Numbered from the stretch's first letter, positions 18,911-30,935 are shown. The stretch is 64,000 nucleotides of DNA from Alphaproteobacteria bacterium (GCA_030429495.1 JAUIFH010000008.1:168261-232260); one strand, 5' to 3'. The notes: generated by a model not told the origin, from the letters alone. Numbers and translations: made by a program.

Positions 18911-20125
18911 ATGCAAGTGCTGACGACCACCGACGGCCAGACCGGCCTGCCGCGTTACTTCGCACAGGTATTCCGCGTGGCACAGACACTCCGGCATGGC
19001 CGTCTTGATTTCGTCCTGCGCGACGGCCGCCGTTTCCGCGCCCAGGGCGCCGGGGCCGGCCCCGTGGCAGAGATCCATGTCGAGGACGACGACATTTTCG
19101 CGCGGCTGATCCGCGAAGGGGATCTGGGTTTCTCTGACGCCTATCTGGATGGCGGGTGGACGACACCGGACCTTCAGGCATTCATGGACCTCGTCCACAC
19201 CGACAACGAGGGCCTGTATGACGGGTTTCCCGGCATGATCTTCCTGCGCGCGTTCGAGCGGCTCCGCCACCTGATGCGGTCGAATTCGCGCCATCAAGCC
19301 AAGCGCAACATCGCCTATCACTACGATCTGGGAAACGAGTTCTACGCGAAGTGGCTGGACCGCAGCATGACCTATTCCTCGGCCCTGTTCAAAACCGGAC
19401 AGGAAAGCCTGGAGGCGGCGCAGCGCGCGAAATATGCCTCTCTGGCGGACCGGATGGGCGTCAGTCCCGGCGACCATATCCTTGAAATCGGCTGTGGCTG
19501 GGGCGGATTCGCCGAATATGCGGCCAAGGAACGCGGCCTGAAGGTGACCGGACTGACAATTTCGCGCGAGCAGCTCGATTATGCGCGTGCAAGAATTTAT
19601 CGCGCCGGCCTGAACGACAGGGTTGACCTGAGGCTTCAGGACTACAGGGACGAACGTGGCATTTACGACGGCATCGCCTCTATCGAAATGTTCGAGGCGG
19701 TCGGCGAGAAATACTGGCCGGTCTATTTCGACACGCTGCGCGAGCGGTTGAAGCCGGGCCGAAACGCCACGCTCCAGATCATCACGCTGCAAGAGAAGCG
19801 CTTTGAGATTTATCGGAAAGGCGTTGATTTCATTCAGAAGTATATCTTCCCCGGTGGGATGCTTCCGTCACGAAACGCGCTGCGCGATGAAATCCGCGGC
19901 GCCGGCCTGACCCTTGCCGGGAGCTTCGAATTCGGCCAGAGCTACAGCCAGACATTGCGCCGCTGGCACGAGGTCTTCAACGAACACTGGGACGAGATTG
20001 CGCAACTCGGCTTCGACAGCCGGTTCCGGAGAATGTGGAATTTCTACCTCACCTCTTGCGCGGGCGCGTTCCGCGGCGGAAACTGTGACGTAACGCAGAT
20101 AACCGTAACGAGGCCAGCAGTCTAA
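18911..20125 (+). CDS. cfa: cyclopropane-fatty-acyl-phospholipid synthase
   Basis: The 404-residue SAM-dependent enzyme methylates double bonds of membrane phospholipid acyl chains. Key features are HYDLGNEFYAKWLD, the SAM-binding ILEIGCGWGGFAEYAA near residue 190, the EMFEAVGEKYW segment and KYIFPGGMLPS. GGAGG 5 nt before the ATG at 18911 sets the start; the in-frame extension to 18794 overlaps the photolyase. It is followed without any gap by trgA (TAA then ATG). Co-location with photolyase fits a photo-oxidative stress role known in Rhodobacter. Confidence 0.94.
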   Translation: MQVLTTTDGQTGLPRYFAQVFRVAQTLRHGRLDFVLRDGRRFRAQGAGAGPVAEIHVEDDDIFARLIREGDLGFSDAYLDGGWTTPDLQAFMDLVHTDNEGLYDGFPGMIFLRAFERLRHLMRSNSRHQAKRNIAYHYDLGNEFYAKWLDRSMTYSSALFKTGQESLEAAQRAKYASLADRMGVSPGDHILEIGCGWGGFAEYAAKERGLKVTGLTISREQLDYARARIYRAGLNDRVDLRLQDYRDERGIYDGIASIEMFEAVGEKYWPVYFDTLRERLKPGRNATLQIITLQEKRFEIYRKGVDFIQKYIFPGGMLPSRNALRDEIRGAGLTLAGSFEFGQSYSQTLRRWHEVFNEHWDEIAQLGFDSRFRRMWNFYLTSCAGAFRGGNCDVTQITVTRPAV

Positions 20126-20566
20126 ATGCCCACAGCCGCCAAGCTTTTCGCCGCGTTTGCCTTCGCGTTGCTGGCTTTTTTTGCGGCCGAAGTCTACAAG
20201 CCGCACATGCCCGAGGGGACGCAGTTCGGCTATTTCTCCTTCGTGTCGGCGCTGATCGGTCTGGTTTGCGGCTGGCGGATCATGGGGCCGGAGGCCGGGC
20301 GCGGCAACTGGATGGCCATCAACTCCGGGCTCAAGGCTTCGGCATGCACGGTCGGCCTCGCGCTTCTGATATTCTCCACCTACGAAATGCTCCATCTAGC
20401 ATTCCGGCCAGCCTACAAGGGGCCGATGGAAGCCGTGATCGGGATCTTCGACCTCGCGGTCGATTTCTTCCTTCGGCTGCTCGCGTGGGATGTGCTCGCC
20501 GTTCTTCTGGTCGGGGGCGCCTTAGCAGGGTTGCTGTCGGAATGGGCCGCGCGGCGCTGGAGATAA
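20126..20566 (+). CDS. trgA: TrgA family membrane protein (tellurite resistance)
   Basis: The 146-residue protein has four likely membrane helices (about residues 5-23, 32-52, 68-88 and 115-138). Its order with trgB and cysK corresponds to the R. sphaeroides locus in which trgAB and cysK contribute to high-level tellurite resistance. The mechanism of TrgA is unknown. The ATG directly follows the cfa stop codon, and trgB begins 4 nt after the trgA stop, so the genes are one transcript unit. Confidence 0.88.
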   Translation: MPTAAKLFAAFAFALLAFFAAEVYKPHMPEGTQFGYFSFVSALIGLVCGWRIMGPEAGRGNWMAINSGLKASACTVGLALLIFSTYEMLHLAFRPAYKGPMEAVIGIFDLAVDFFLRLLAWDVLAVLLVGGALAGLLSEWAARRWR

Positions 20567-20570
20567 CTTC

Positions 20571-21704
20571 GTGACGGCTTTTTTCTTCTACGGCACGCTG
20601 TGCCACGCGCCCTTGTTGCGCGTTGTCCTCGGGCGCGACGTCGTGGCGCGACCGGCGCGCCTACCGGGCCATTCGGTGTTCTGGGTCGAAGGCCGGGCCT
20701 TTCCGATGATCGTCGAGGGCGGATCGGGCGCCGAGGGTGTCCTCGTGACCGACATGAGCTTTGCGGACATCGCGCGGCTGAATTTCTACGAGGGCGGTTT
20801 CGCCTATGAGACCGCCGACGTTCAGGTTGACGCGGACGATGGCCGCACCGTGACCGCGCAGGTGTACTTTCCCGACCCCGGAAAGTGGACGCCGGGAGCG
20901 CCGTGGCAGCTCGATGACTGGGCGGCGCGCTGGGGTGCGACGGTGGTCGCGACGGCGCATGATGCTATGGAACTCTTCGGAACCGGCGATCCCGCCACGA
21001 TCCATGCGCGCTATCCGCAGATGCTTACGCGCGGTGGCGCAAGGGTGCGCGCCGCGCGCGACGGGACCGAGGCGGAGCAGCGGCTGCGTCGTCGCGCGGG
21101 GCCGGGGGACGTGGACGTCGCGCAGTTGCGGCAGGTCTATGCCAACTACTTCGCCGTCGAGGAGAGCGACCTACGGTTTCGCCGCTTCGACGGCACGATG
21201 AGCGCGACGGTCAACCGTGCCGTCTTTGTTTCGGGCGATGCAGCGGTGGTCCTGCCCTATGATCCGGTGCGCGACCGGGTCTTGCTGATCGAACAGTTCC
21301 GCATGGGGCCGCATGGTCGTGGCGACCCGCAACCCTGGCTTATCGAGGCGGTCGCTGGCCGGGTCGATGGCGGCGAGACGCCGGAAGAGGCCGCGTTCCG
21401 TGAAGCGCGCGAGGAGGCGAACCTGGAGCTTCGGGAATTGCTGCCCGCGTCGCACTACTATCCGTCACCGGCGGCCAAGGCCGAATACCTCTACACCTAT
21501 GTCGGCCTCGCCGACCTGCCGGACGAGGCCGCCGGCATCGGCGGCGTGCCGGGTGAGGCCGAGGATATCCGCGCCCATGTCGTGCCTTTTGCGACCTTGA
21601 TGGAGCTTGTCGACAGTGGCGAGGCGAACAACGCGCCGCTCGTCATCCTCGCATACTGGCTGGCGCGGAACCGTGACCGGCTGCGGGCCGCCGCCGGGGC
21701 TTGA
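20571..21704 (+). CDS. trgB: TrgB: gamma-glutamylcyclotransferase-like plus Nudix hydrolase
   Basis: The 377-residue protein is a two-domain fusion. The N-terminal third begins FFFYGTLCHAPLLRVVLG, the signature of the gamma-glutamylcyclotransferase/AIG2-like fold. The C-terminal half has a Nudix box (GRVDGGETPEEAAFREAREE) of the ADP-ribose pyrophosphatase type. It starts with GTG at 20571. In R. sphaeroides TrgB contributes to tellurite resistance; the enzymatic substrates are not established from sequence, though an ADP-ribose-like substrate is plausible for the Nudix part. Confidence 0.88.
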   Translation: MTAFFFYGTLCHAPLLRVVLGRDVVARPARLPGHSVFWVEGRAFPMIVEGGSGAEGVLVTDMSFADIARLNFYEGGFAYETADVQVDADDGRTVTAQVYFPDPGKWTPGAPWQLDDWAARWGATVVATAHDAMELFGTGDPATIHARYPQMLTRGGARVRAARDGTEAEQRLRRRAGPGDVDVAQLRQVYANYFAVEESDLRFRRFDGTMSATVNRAVFVSGDAAVVLPYDPVRDRVLLIEQFRMGPHGRGDPQPWLIEAVAGRVDGGETPEEAAFREAREEANLELRELLPASHYYPSPAAKAEYLYTYVGLADLPDEAAGIGGVPGEAEDIRAHVVPFATLMELVDSGEANNAPLVILAYWLARNRDRLRAAAGA

Positions 21705-21754
21705 GGTCGGGCCGCACCCGCCTTAGGAAGAGTGTGGCGACAGGAGGACCGGTC

Positions 21755-22786
21755 ATGCGTGTCTACGACGATCTCGCGGCGGCGGTGGGCAACACGCCCC
21801 TGATCCGGCTCAACAAGGCGAGCGATCTGACCGGGTGCGAGATCCTCGGGAAGGCGGAGTTTCTGAATCCCGGCCAGTCCGTGAAGGACCGCGCGGCGCT
21901 CTATATCATCCGCGATGCAGTGGCCAAGGGCATCCTTCGCCCGGGCGGTACGATCGTCGAGGGGACGGCCGGCAACACCGGCATCGGCCTTGCCCTTGTC
22001 GGCGCGTCGATGGGCTTCCGCACGGTCATCGTGATCCCCGAGACGCAGAGCCAGGAAAAGAAGGACATGCTGCGGCTGGCTGGCGCGGAACTGGTTCAGG
22101 TTCCGGCCGCGCCCTATAAAAATCCAAACAATTATGTCCGTTATTCCGGCCGATTGGCCGCGCGGCTTGCAGAAACCGAGCCGAATGGCGCTATCTGGGC
22201 AAACCAGTTCGACAACGTGGCCAACCGACGCGCGCATGTCGAGACGACCGGCCCGGAGATCTGGGAACAGACCGGTGGAAAGGTCGACGGGTTTGTCTGC
22301 GCCGTTGGTTCCGGCGGCACGCTTGCCGGGATCGCGATGGCGCTTCAGCCGAAGGGCGTGAAGATCGCCCTTGCCGATCCCGAGGGCGCGGCGCTGTTCA
22401 GCTACTACACCAGCGGGGAACTGAAGGCCGAGGGGTCGTCGATCACCGAAGGGATAGGGCAGGGACGGATCACCGCGAACCTTGAAGGCTTTGCGCCCGA
22501 CATGGCCTATCGCATCCCTGACGCCGAGGCGCTTCCGGTCGTTTTCGACCTTCTGACGGAGGAAGGCCTTTGTCTTGGTGGGTCCTCGGGCATCAACGTT
22601 GCCGGCGCGATCCGCATGGCGCGGGAAATGGGGCCGGGCCATACGATCGTGACGATGCTTTGCGACTATGGCAACCGCTACCAGTCCAAGCTCTTTAACC
22701 CGGAATTCCTGCGGAACAAGGGCTTGCCCGTTCCCGCCTGGCTGGACCGCATGCCACGCGCGCTGCCCAGTGTCTTTGAAGATTGA
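21755..22786 (+). CDS. cysK: cysteine synthase A
   Basis: The 343-residue PLP enzyme makes cysteine from O-acetylserine and sulfide. GNTPLIRL lies near the N-terminus, the PLP lysine is in NPGQSVKDRAALY, the phosphate-binding loop is GTAGNTGIGLAL and the C-terminal GGSSGINVAGA is conserved. AGGAGG upstream sets the start at 21755; the longer frame from 21701 overlaps trgB. The stop overlaps the start of the mechanosensitive channel gene (TGATG). The neighbourhood links it to tellurite resistance, where altered thiol supply is a known factor. Confidence 0.93.
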   Translation: MRVYDDLAAAVGNTPLIRLNKASDLTGCEILGKAEFLNPGQSVKDRAALYIIRDAVAKGILRPGGTIVEGTAGNTGIGLALVGASMGFRTVIVIPETQSQEKKDMLRLAGAELVQVPAAPYKNPNNYVRYSGRLAARLAETEPNGAIWANQFDNVANRRAHVETTGPEIWEQTGGKVDGFVCAVGSGGTLAGIAMALQPKGVKIALADPEGAALFSYYTSGELKAEGSSITEGIGQGRITANLEGFAPDMAYRIPDAEALPVVFDLLTEEGLCLGGSSGINVAGAIRMAREMGPGHTIVTMLCDYGNRYQSKLFNPEFLRNKGLPVPAWLDRMPRALPSVFED

Positions 22787-25209
22787 TGCGCGCGCTGCGG
22801 TTCATCTTACTGGCTATCTTCCTGGCCGCTGTTCCGGCGGCTGTCGCCGTCTTCTTGCCAGTCACGGCGACCGCACAGGAAACCAAGGCGCCGGACTATG
22901 AGGCCTGGGAAAAGGATGCGACCGCCGCCGAAGAGGCGCTGGCGACCGATCGCGCGACCATCCGTGCGTTTGAGCAGCTGAGAGAGAAGATCGTCGGATG
23001 GCGCAGCCAGTTCGCCGCTGCCCAAAGCGCCAATGCGGCGCAGATCGATACGCTTAGGAACCAGCTTTCCGCCCTTGGCCCCGCGCCGACCGATGATGCG
23101 CCCGATGCGCGCGAGATTGCCGCGCGCCGAAGCCAGTTGAACGATCAGCTCGCGACGCTGCAGGCACCCGGCCTCGCGGCGGTCGAGGCACATAGCCGCG
23201 CCGACGGGCTGATCCGCCGTATCGACACCACGATTCGCGGTCGGCAGGCCAAGGAATTGCTGCGCCTCTTCCCCTCGCCGATCAATCCTCAGAATTGGGA
23301 AGCGGGACTTGCCGTCCTGACCCAGGGTATCACCACACTCTGGTCGGAAACGGCCGAGGCTTGGGGCAATCCGACCCGTAGGGCCGAGCTGAAGAACAAT
23401 CTGCCGGTCATCATTCTCTTCCTTGCCATCGCCGCGGTCCTGACACTGCGCGGTCCGAGCTTCATCGAGAAGCTGACCGTCCGGCTCCAGACCGGCGCGT
23501 CGATGCGCGGGCGCGACATCGCGGCGGCAATCCTCTCGCTCGGACAGGTGGTGGTGCCGGTCGCCGGGACACTCCTCCTTGTTCTGGCCATCGCGGCATC
23601 TGGTATGACGGGGTTGCGAAGCGCGGCGCTGATCGGCGCCTTTCCGGCCGCCGCGTTCTCATTCTTCGGGGCGCGCTGGATCGGAAGCTGGCTGTTCCGC
23701 ACCACCGGCAGCTTTCCTCCGCTGACAACCCGACCGGCAGAGGCACGGTTCCACGTCAACATGATCGCACTGATGCTTGCGCTCGAGGTCCTGCGCCGGG
23801 CATTCACCACCGAGGTGCGCCCGCCGCTGTCCATGGCCGCGCAATCCGTCTGGGCGGCGCCCTTGGTCTGCGTCCTTGCGGTCATCCTGTTCCGGCTGGG
23901 CATGCTGCTTCGGCCGGGCGCTCTCGTCGCGAGTGGCTCTGCGACACGGGAATTCCACGACCGGATCGCGCGGCTTCTGGGAACCGCCGTCGTGGCGGTG
24001 TCGGTCGTGTCGCCGCTTCTCGCCGTTGTGGGCTACGTCAACGCGGCCAATGCGCTTATCTGGCCGACCGTCATCTCTCTCGGGCTGATCGGGCTCATCA
24101 TCATTCTTCAGCGGTTCGCCACGGATATCTACCTTGTCGCCACGAAAACGGGCGAGGAGGGGCGGGAAGCACTGCTGCCGGTCCTGATCGGGTTCGTGCT
24201 GACGATCCTTTCGATCCCGTTCTTTGCGCTGATCTGGGGAGCCCGGACGGCAGACCTGTCCGAGACATGGACCCGGTTCAGCGAAGGTGTATCCCTTGGC
24301 GGAACGCGGTTGTCGCCGGGGATATTGGTCACCCTCTCAATTCTCTTCGTGATCGGCTATGCGATCACGCGTCTGGTGCAGGGCGCGCTGAAATCGGCGA
24401 TCCTGCCGCGCACGACGCTCGACAAGGGCGTCCAGAACGCCGTCGTTTCCGGCATCGGTTATGTCGGGATATTCCTCGCCGGGTTGATCGCGGTCACGGG
24501 CGCCGGGATCGACCTGTCGTCGCTCGCCATCGTCGCTGGCGCCCTGTCGGTCGGTATCGGCTTCGGCCTTCAGAACATCGTCCAGAACTTCGTGTCCGGC
24601 ATCATCCTGCTGATCGAGCGGCCGATTTCCGAAGGCGACATGATTGAGGTGAACGGCCAGTTCGGAACCGTGCGCGGCATCTCCGTCCGCTCGACCTGGA
24701 TCGAGACCTTCGACCGCACCGATGTGATCGTTCCGAACGGCGATCTCGTCTCCGGGGTGGTAACGAACCTTACGCGCACCAACCTGATGGGGCGCCTCAT
24801 CATTCCGGTGGGGGTGGCCTACGGGTCCGACACCCGCAAGGTCGAGGCGATCCTGACCGAGATCGCCGAAGCGCAGCCGCTGGTGATGGTCGATCCCGCG
24901 CCGCAGGTCTTGTTCGTCGCCCTGGGCGCCGACAGCCTGAACTTCGAGATTCGCGCGATCCTGTCGGACGTGAACTTCAAGTTGGCCGTCCAGTCTGAGA
25001 TCCTGCACGAAGTCACCGAGCGTTTCGCCGCCGAGGGGATCGAGATTCCGTTTGCGCAACGAGACATCTGGATACGCAACGCCGACGCGCTTGTCGGGCG
25101 GCGCGCGCAGCCCGAGGCCAAATCCGACATTTCCGCCCCGCCCATCAAGGACCCGTCGGATTTCAGCGACGTCAACAACGATCCCGACGCCGGCGGAGAA
25201 GACCAGTGA
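22786..25209 (+). CDS. large MscS-type mechanosensitive channel with DUF3772
   Basis: The 807-residue protein has a signal peptide (to about residue 30), a periplasmic coiled-coil/DUF3772 region (about 40-200), roughly ten membrane helices between 200 and 590, and a C-terminal MscS core. The pore and beta domain are clear in SVGIGFGLQNIVQNFVSG and NGQFGTVRGISVRSTWIE. Such channels release solutes on osmotic downshift. The ATG overlaps the cysK stop and its own stop overlaps the GTG of the AlaX gene, so the cysK-mscS-alaX order is coupled. Confidence 0.9.
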   Translation: MRALRFILLAIFLAAVPAAVAVFLPVTATAQETKAPDYEAWEKDATAAEEALATDRATIRAFEQLREKIVGWRSQFAAAQSANAAQIDTLRNQLSALGPAPTDDAPDAREIAARRSQLNDQLATLQAPGLAAVEAHSRADGLIRRIDTTIRGRQAKELLRLFPSPINPQNWEAGLAVLTQGITTLWSETAEAWGNPTRRAELKNNLPVIILFLAIAAVLTLRGPSFIEKLTVRLQTGASMRGRDIAAAILSLGQVVVPVAGTLLLVLAIAASGMTGLRSAALIGAFPAAAFSFFGARWIGSWLFRTTGSFPPLTTRPAEARFHVNMIALMLALEVLRRAFTTEVRPPLSMAAQSVWAAPLVCVLAVILFRLGMLLRPGALVASGSATREFHDRIARLLGTAVVAVSVVSPLLAVVGYVNAANALIWPTVISLGLIGLIIILQRFATDIYLVATKTGEEGREALLPVLIGFVLTILSIPFFALIWGARTADLSETWTRFSEGVSLGGTRLSPGILVTLSILFVIGYAITRLVQGALKSAILPRTTLDKGVQNAVVSGIGYVGIFLAGLIAVTGAGIDLSSLAIVAGALSVGIGFGLQNIVQNFVSGIILLIERPISEGDMIEVNGQFGTVRGISVRSTWIETFDRTDVIVPNGDLVSGVVTNLTRTNLMGRLIIPVGVAYGSDTRKVEAILTEIAEAQPLVMVDPAPQVLFVALGADSLNFEIRAILSDVNFKLAVQSEILHEVTERFAAEGIEIPFAQRDIWIRNADALVGRRAQPEAKSDISAPPIKDPSDFSDVNNDPDAGGEDQ

Positions 25210-25925
25210 CGAAGCTCCTGTTCCGTGACGACGCCTATATGCGCGAGGCTGAGGGGCGGGTCAGCGCGCATACGGAAGAGGGGGGTATCGTGCTGGACGC
25301 GAGCCTGTTCTATCCGTCGGGTGGCGGCCAACCCGGCGACAACGGCCATCTCGACTGGGATGGTGGTCGCGTGACGGTCGCGACCACCGTGAAGGGTGCG
25401 GATGGCGCTGTCGTGCTGGTCCCCGAACCCGGTCAGGCCATCCCGCCGCCGGGCACCGCTTTGACTCAACATCTCGACTGGGGCCGACGCTATGGCCATA
25501 TGCGCGTCCATACGGCGCTGCATCTCCTCTCGGTCGTGATCCCGCTGCCGGTGACCGGCGGTCAGGTCGGCGCGGGGAAGGGGCGGCTTGATTTCGACAT
25601 GCCGGAGCCGCCGGAAAATGTCGCCGCGCTGGAGGAAGCGTTGAATGCACTCATCCGGCGCGATCTTGCGGTGAACGAGGACTGGATCACCGACGAGGAG
25701 CTCGCCGCCAATCCGGGTCTGGTGAAGACAATGTCGGTGATGCCGCCGAGCGGGCAGGGCAGGGTCAGGCTGGTCCGGATCGGCGGAGGCGGTGATGTTG
25801 TCGATCTCCAGCCCTGCGGCGGCACCCATGTCGCGCGCACCGGTGAAATCGGCCCCGTGACGCTCGGGAAGATCGAGAAGAAGGGCCGCCAGAACCGCCG
25901 GGTGACGCTCCACCTGGCCGGCTGA
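25206..25925 (+). CDS. AlaX-type alanyl-tRNA editing protein
   Basis: The 239-residue protein is a free-standing relative of the AlaRS editing domain that hydrolyses mischarged Ser- or Gly-tRNA(Ala). It has the glycine-rich YPSGGGQPGD, the zinc ligands HTALH and the distal CGGTH. The GTG start overlaps the stop of the upstream channel gene (GTGA). Zinc-dependent cis-elements are intact, so it is likely active. Confidence 0.9.
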   Translation: MTKLLFRDDAYMREAEGRVSAHTEEGGIVLDASLFYPSGGGQPGDNGHLDWDGGRVTVATTVKGADGAVVLVPEPGQAIPPPGTALTQHLDWGRRYGHMRVHTALHLLSVVIPLPVTGGQVGAGKGRLDFDMPEPPENVAALEEALNALIRRDLAVNEDWITDEELAANPGLVKTMSVMPPSGQGRVRLVRIGGGGDVVDLQPCGGTHVARTGEIGPVTLGKIEKKGRQNRRVTLHLAG

Positions 25926-25957
25926 ATCCCCGGCCCCGAGTTTTTCACTCCGCCCCC

Positions 25958-25987
25958 TTGCATAATCGCCCGGCTAGACGCTAAGTA
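25958..25987 (+). promoter_or_regulatory. candidate tRNA-Ser promoter
   Basis: TTGCAT (25958-25963), an 18-nt spacer and TAAGTA (25982-25987) lie 9 nt before the tRNA 5' end. The spacing is acceptable for sigma70; the -10 is a weak match. Confidence 0.4.
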
Positions 25988-25996
25988 GCGCCGCAC

Positions 25997-26086
25997 GGAG
26001 AGGTGGCCGAGTGGTCGAAGGCGCACGCCTGGAAAGTGTGTAGGCGGGGAACCGTCTCGAGGGTTCGAATCCCTCTCTCTCCGCCA
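25997..26086 (+). tRNA. serT: tRNA-Ser(GGA)
   Basis: The 90-nt sequence folds as a class II tRNA: acceptor stem GGAGAGG paired with the 3' strand before GCCA, D-arm GGCCGAGTGG, anticodon GGA at 26031-26033 in CCTGGAAAG, a long variable arm, and T-loop GGTTCGAATCC. CCA is encoded. It marks the border between conserved genes and the accessory region; tRNA-Ser genes are common integration sites, but no second copy of its 3' end was seen. Confidence 0.96.
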
Positions 26087-26112
26087 CTTGCCCTCGCGAA
26101 AGCGTTCTCCCG

Positions 26113-26134
26113 ATCCGGCTGCGGCCGGATTTTT
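26113..26134 (+). terminator. intrinsic terminator after tRNA-Ser
   Basis: ATCCGGC (26113-26119), a TGCG loop and GCCGGAT (26124-26130) followed by T residues form a clear rho-independent terminator 27 nt after the tRNA. Confidence 0.85.
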
Positions 26135-26419
26135 CCGTTGTTTTCGAGGGTTATGCGGGTGGGGCTGAGCACTGGCAGTGGCTCTAGGTGGCCCAAAAGC
26201 GGTCTCTGAGGCCCGATATTCTCCGGACCTCATGACTGCGCCGGTTTGGTGAATTCTTCACAAGGCATTGAATTTGAACGGGTTAATCTCCTGCTCGCTG
26301 AACACTTCGATTTCAGGGACATTCTTTGAGAAGGAACAGAAATCGAACCTTTGGTCGAATTACGAAGTGGCTGGGCTGTCCCTTCGATCCTCGAGTGGGA
26401 CTTGTATGGTGACGCCCGA
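26135..26419. other. lower-GC stretch without a supported gene
   Basis: This interval between the tRNA terminator and the metallopeptidase gene is lower in GC than its surroundings. Short frames exist on both strands, including a plus-strand fragment reading EFERVNLLLAEHFDFRDIL and a minus-strand 85-codon frame, but none has a Shine-Dalgarno sequence or a recognisable domain. It may be an insertion scar at the island border. Confidence 0.5.
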
Positions 26420-26735
26420 TCATCGAGAAACCCCTGACCGTTTTCCGGCCAAGCGGTGCTTCTCATGTTCACGCCAACGGGGCACATGCGCTGTCATCAG
26501 CGCCTTGAAGACTTTGCCATGGTTGGGAACCCGTAGATGCAGCAACTCGTGTGCGATCACGAAGTCCTGGAAGCACTTCTCCTGATCGGCCAGGTCCTCG
26601 GCAAGTGTGATGATACCGCCGGTTGAGCATGATCCCCACTTGCGCGTCATGCGCTGGATTCGAACAATGCGCGGTGTCGCCTTCAGACGCTCACACCAGT
26701 AGTCGACCCGGGCACGGAGAGAGGCGCGTCGGTCT

Positions 26736-26749
<14 letters not shown>
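26420..26749 (-). CDS. YgjP/SprT-like zinc metallopeptidase, short
   Basis: The 109-residue protein contains the metalloprotease motif [12 protein letters not shown] and the preceding [11 protein letters not shown] strand typical of YgjP/DUF45. Full-length relatives have about 230 residues; only the catalytic half is present, so this is a compact form. It overlaps the 3' end of hsdR by 14 nt and is co-transcribed with it. YgjP-like peptidases are often found at the end of type I restriction operons. Its substrate is unknown. Confidence 0.75.
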
Positions 26750-29687
<2,938 letters not shown>

Positions 29688-29710
29688 CGCACCGCACCGT
29701 TAGCCTGCCG

Positions 29711-29798
29711 TTGTGTGTCACGGATGAACAGCAAGCCCATTTGCGTGTAGCGAAGGAGGGATTTGTTACACGCAAGCGCAGTTGTGTGTAGCGGATAA
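29711..29798. repeat. TTGYGTGTA repeats upstream of hsdR
   Basis: Three direct copies of TTG(T/C)GTGT(A/C) with a similar CGGATRA-like tail lie at 29711, 29741 and 29782, and one inverted copy (TTACACGCAA) at 29766-29775. They fill the 114-bp gap between fic and hsdR. Repeated sites in a restriction-gene promoter suggest a regulator binding cooperatively. Confidence 0.55.
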
Positions 29799-29801
29799 CG
29801 C

Positions 29802-30935
29802 TCAAAGCACATTCCTCCCCTCGGCTATGTTCAAGAGTTCAGGGAAGGCAAGGATGGCCGGCCTGCGCCCGGAACCTGGCCGGATGGTTCTGAGGATCGG
29901 ATCGTCACCATCTCGCAGCAGGCGGAGGAGCCGCTGTGCGGACTCTCGCGGGATGCCGGAGTTCTCGACGAACACGGGCGTCGGGAACACAGGCCTCGAA
30001 AAGATGAAATCAACTGCGAGCCCTGCGAACTGAGAGTGTGTGCGTTCGGCGACTTCGCGCTGCATCCGGGTGTTCAGCGCGATGATCTGCTGGGCGCGAT
30101 CCTGGTTCTGGTGGGCCTGTTCAATGAGGCCCTCGAGGAAGAACGAACACCAATCTGTCCATGCGCCGGTGCGCGACACCGCACGCATACGCTCGACATA
30201 CTCTTCTCGTCGGCCTTCAAGGTAGCCGCTCATGTAGAAGCTTGGACTGGAGAGGACCCCCCGCTGCATCAGAAACAGGGGAATGATCATCCGCCCAAGT
30301 CGACCATTGCCGTCTTTGAACGGATGAAGTGCCTCGAACTCGAGGTGGATCAGGGCCAGCTGAACTAGGGGATCAGGTTGCCCGCGATCAGCAGTGTAGG
30401 CTGCCCAAGTGTCCAACCCGCTGTGAAGATGCTCTTGCGGGATGGGGACGAAGCTCGCCTGATCGATGGTGCAGCCTTGCGGTCCAATCCAGTTCTGTTC
30501 GTCGCGGAATGCTCCGGGGTTCTTGTCGCGCCCGCGCACCCCCTGCAGAAGCAAGGCATGTGCCTCGCGCAAGAGATGTGGAGAAAGGGGCCGCTCCTCG
30601 AGTGCATTCGCGGCGAAGCTCAGGGCCACGCGGTAGTTGAGCACTTCCTCGGCATCGTCGCGCTTGGGCTGGTCGACGTCGCCATCGGCTCCGGCCTCGA
30701 TTTCAAGCACCTCGCCCATGGTGACGTTAGTGCCCTCGATCTTCGATGAGAGCACCGCTTCTTGGGTCGTCAGCGGAGACAGCAGCACGCTAGCATTGGG
30801 GATGGCCGCAACGAGACCGTCATAGCGGGCGAGCGCGGCATTTGCTGGACCGATCAGTGGTACAAGGCGCGGCCAGTCCAACTGCTCGGACGCAGGCGGG
30901 AACTGCCCCAGATGATAATGGACCGGTCCAGTCAT
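29802..30935 (-). CDS. Fic family protein (predicted AMPylase)
   Basis: The 377-residue protein has the complete Fic motif HPFKDGNGRLGR (residues 204-215), with the catalytic histidine, and an N-terminal inhibitory motif SSKIEGTN (63-70) whose glutamate would block ATP binding (class II Fic). Fic enzymes transfer AMP or other nucleotides to target proteins. A winged-helix-like C-terminal part follows. The start overlaps the stop of the 536-aa gene by 4 nt. Placement inside the type I restriction operon suggests it acts on the R-M machinery or as an independent growth-arrest effector; neither is shown. Confidence 0.9.
   Translation of the reverse strand: MTGPVHYHLGQFPPASEQLDWPRLVPLIGPANAALARYDGLVAAIPNASVLLSPLTTQEAVLSSKIEGTNVTMGEVLEIEAGADGDVDQPKRDDAEEVLNYRVALSFAANALEERPLSPHLLREAHALLLQGVRGRDKNPGAFRDEQNWIGPQGCTIDQASFVPIPQEHLHSGLDTWAAYTADRGQPDPLVQLALIHLEFEALHPFKDGNGRLGRMIIPLFLMQRGVLSSPSFYMSGYLEGRREEYVERMRAVSRTGAWTDWCSFFLEGLIEQAHQNQDRAQQIIALNTRMQREVAERTHSQFAGLAVDFIFSRPVFPTPVFVENSGIPRESAQRLLRLLRDGDDPILRTIRPGSGRRPAILAFPELLNIAEGRNVL

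Noticed and set aside
25911..25945. GGCCGG/CCGGCC hairpin near a T run after the AlaX gene
   Set aside because: Five non-T bases separate the stem from the T tract and the arm overlaps the coding end, so it is a weak terminator candidate.
25997..26086. tRNA-Ser as left attachment site of the island
   Set aside because: I looked for a second copy of the tRNA 3' end. The best partial match is TCGATTCCCTCT at 59651-59662 (11 of 12 with TCGAATCCCTCT), near the integrase remnant, which is too short to separate from chance.
26250..26330. Short plus-strand frame reading EFERVNLLLAEHFDFRDIL
   Set aside because: It looks protein-like but has under 40 codons, no ribosome-binding site and no known match; it may be a gene remnant.
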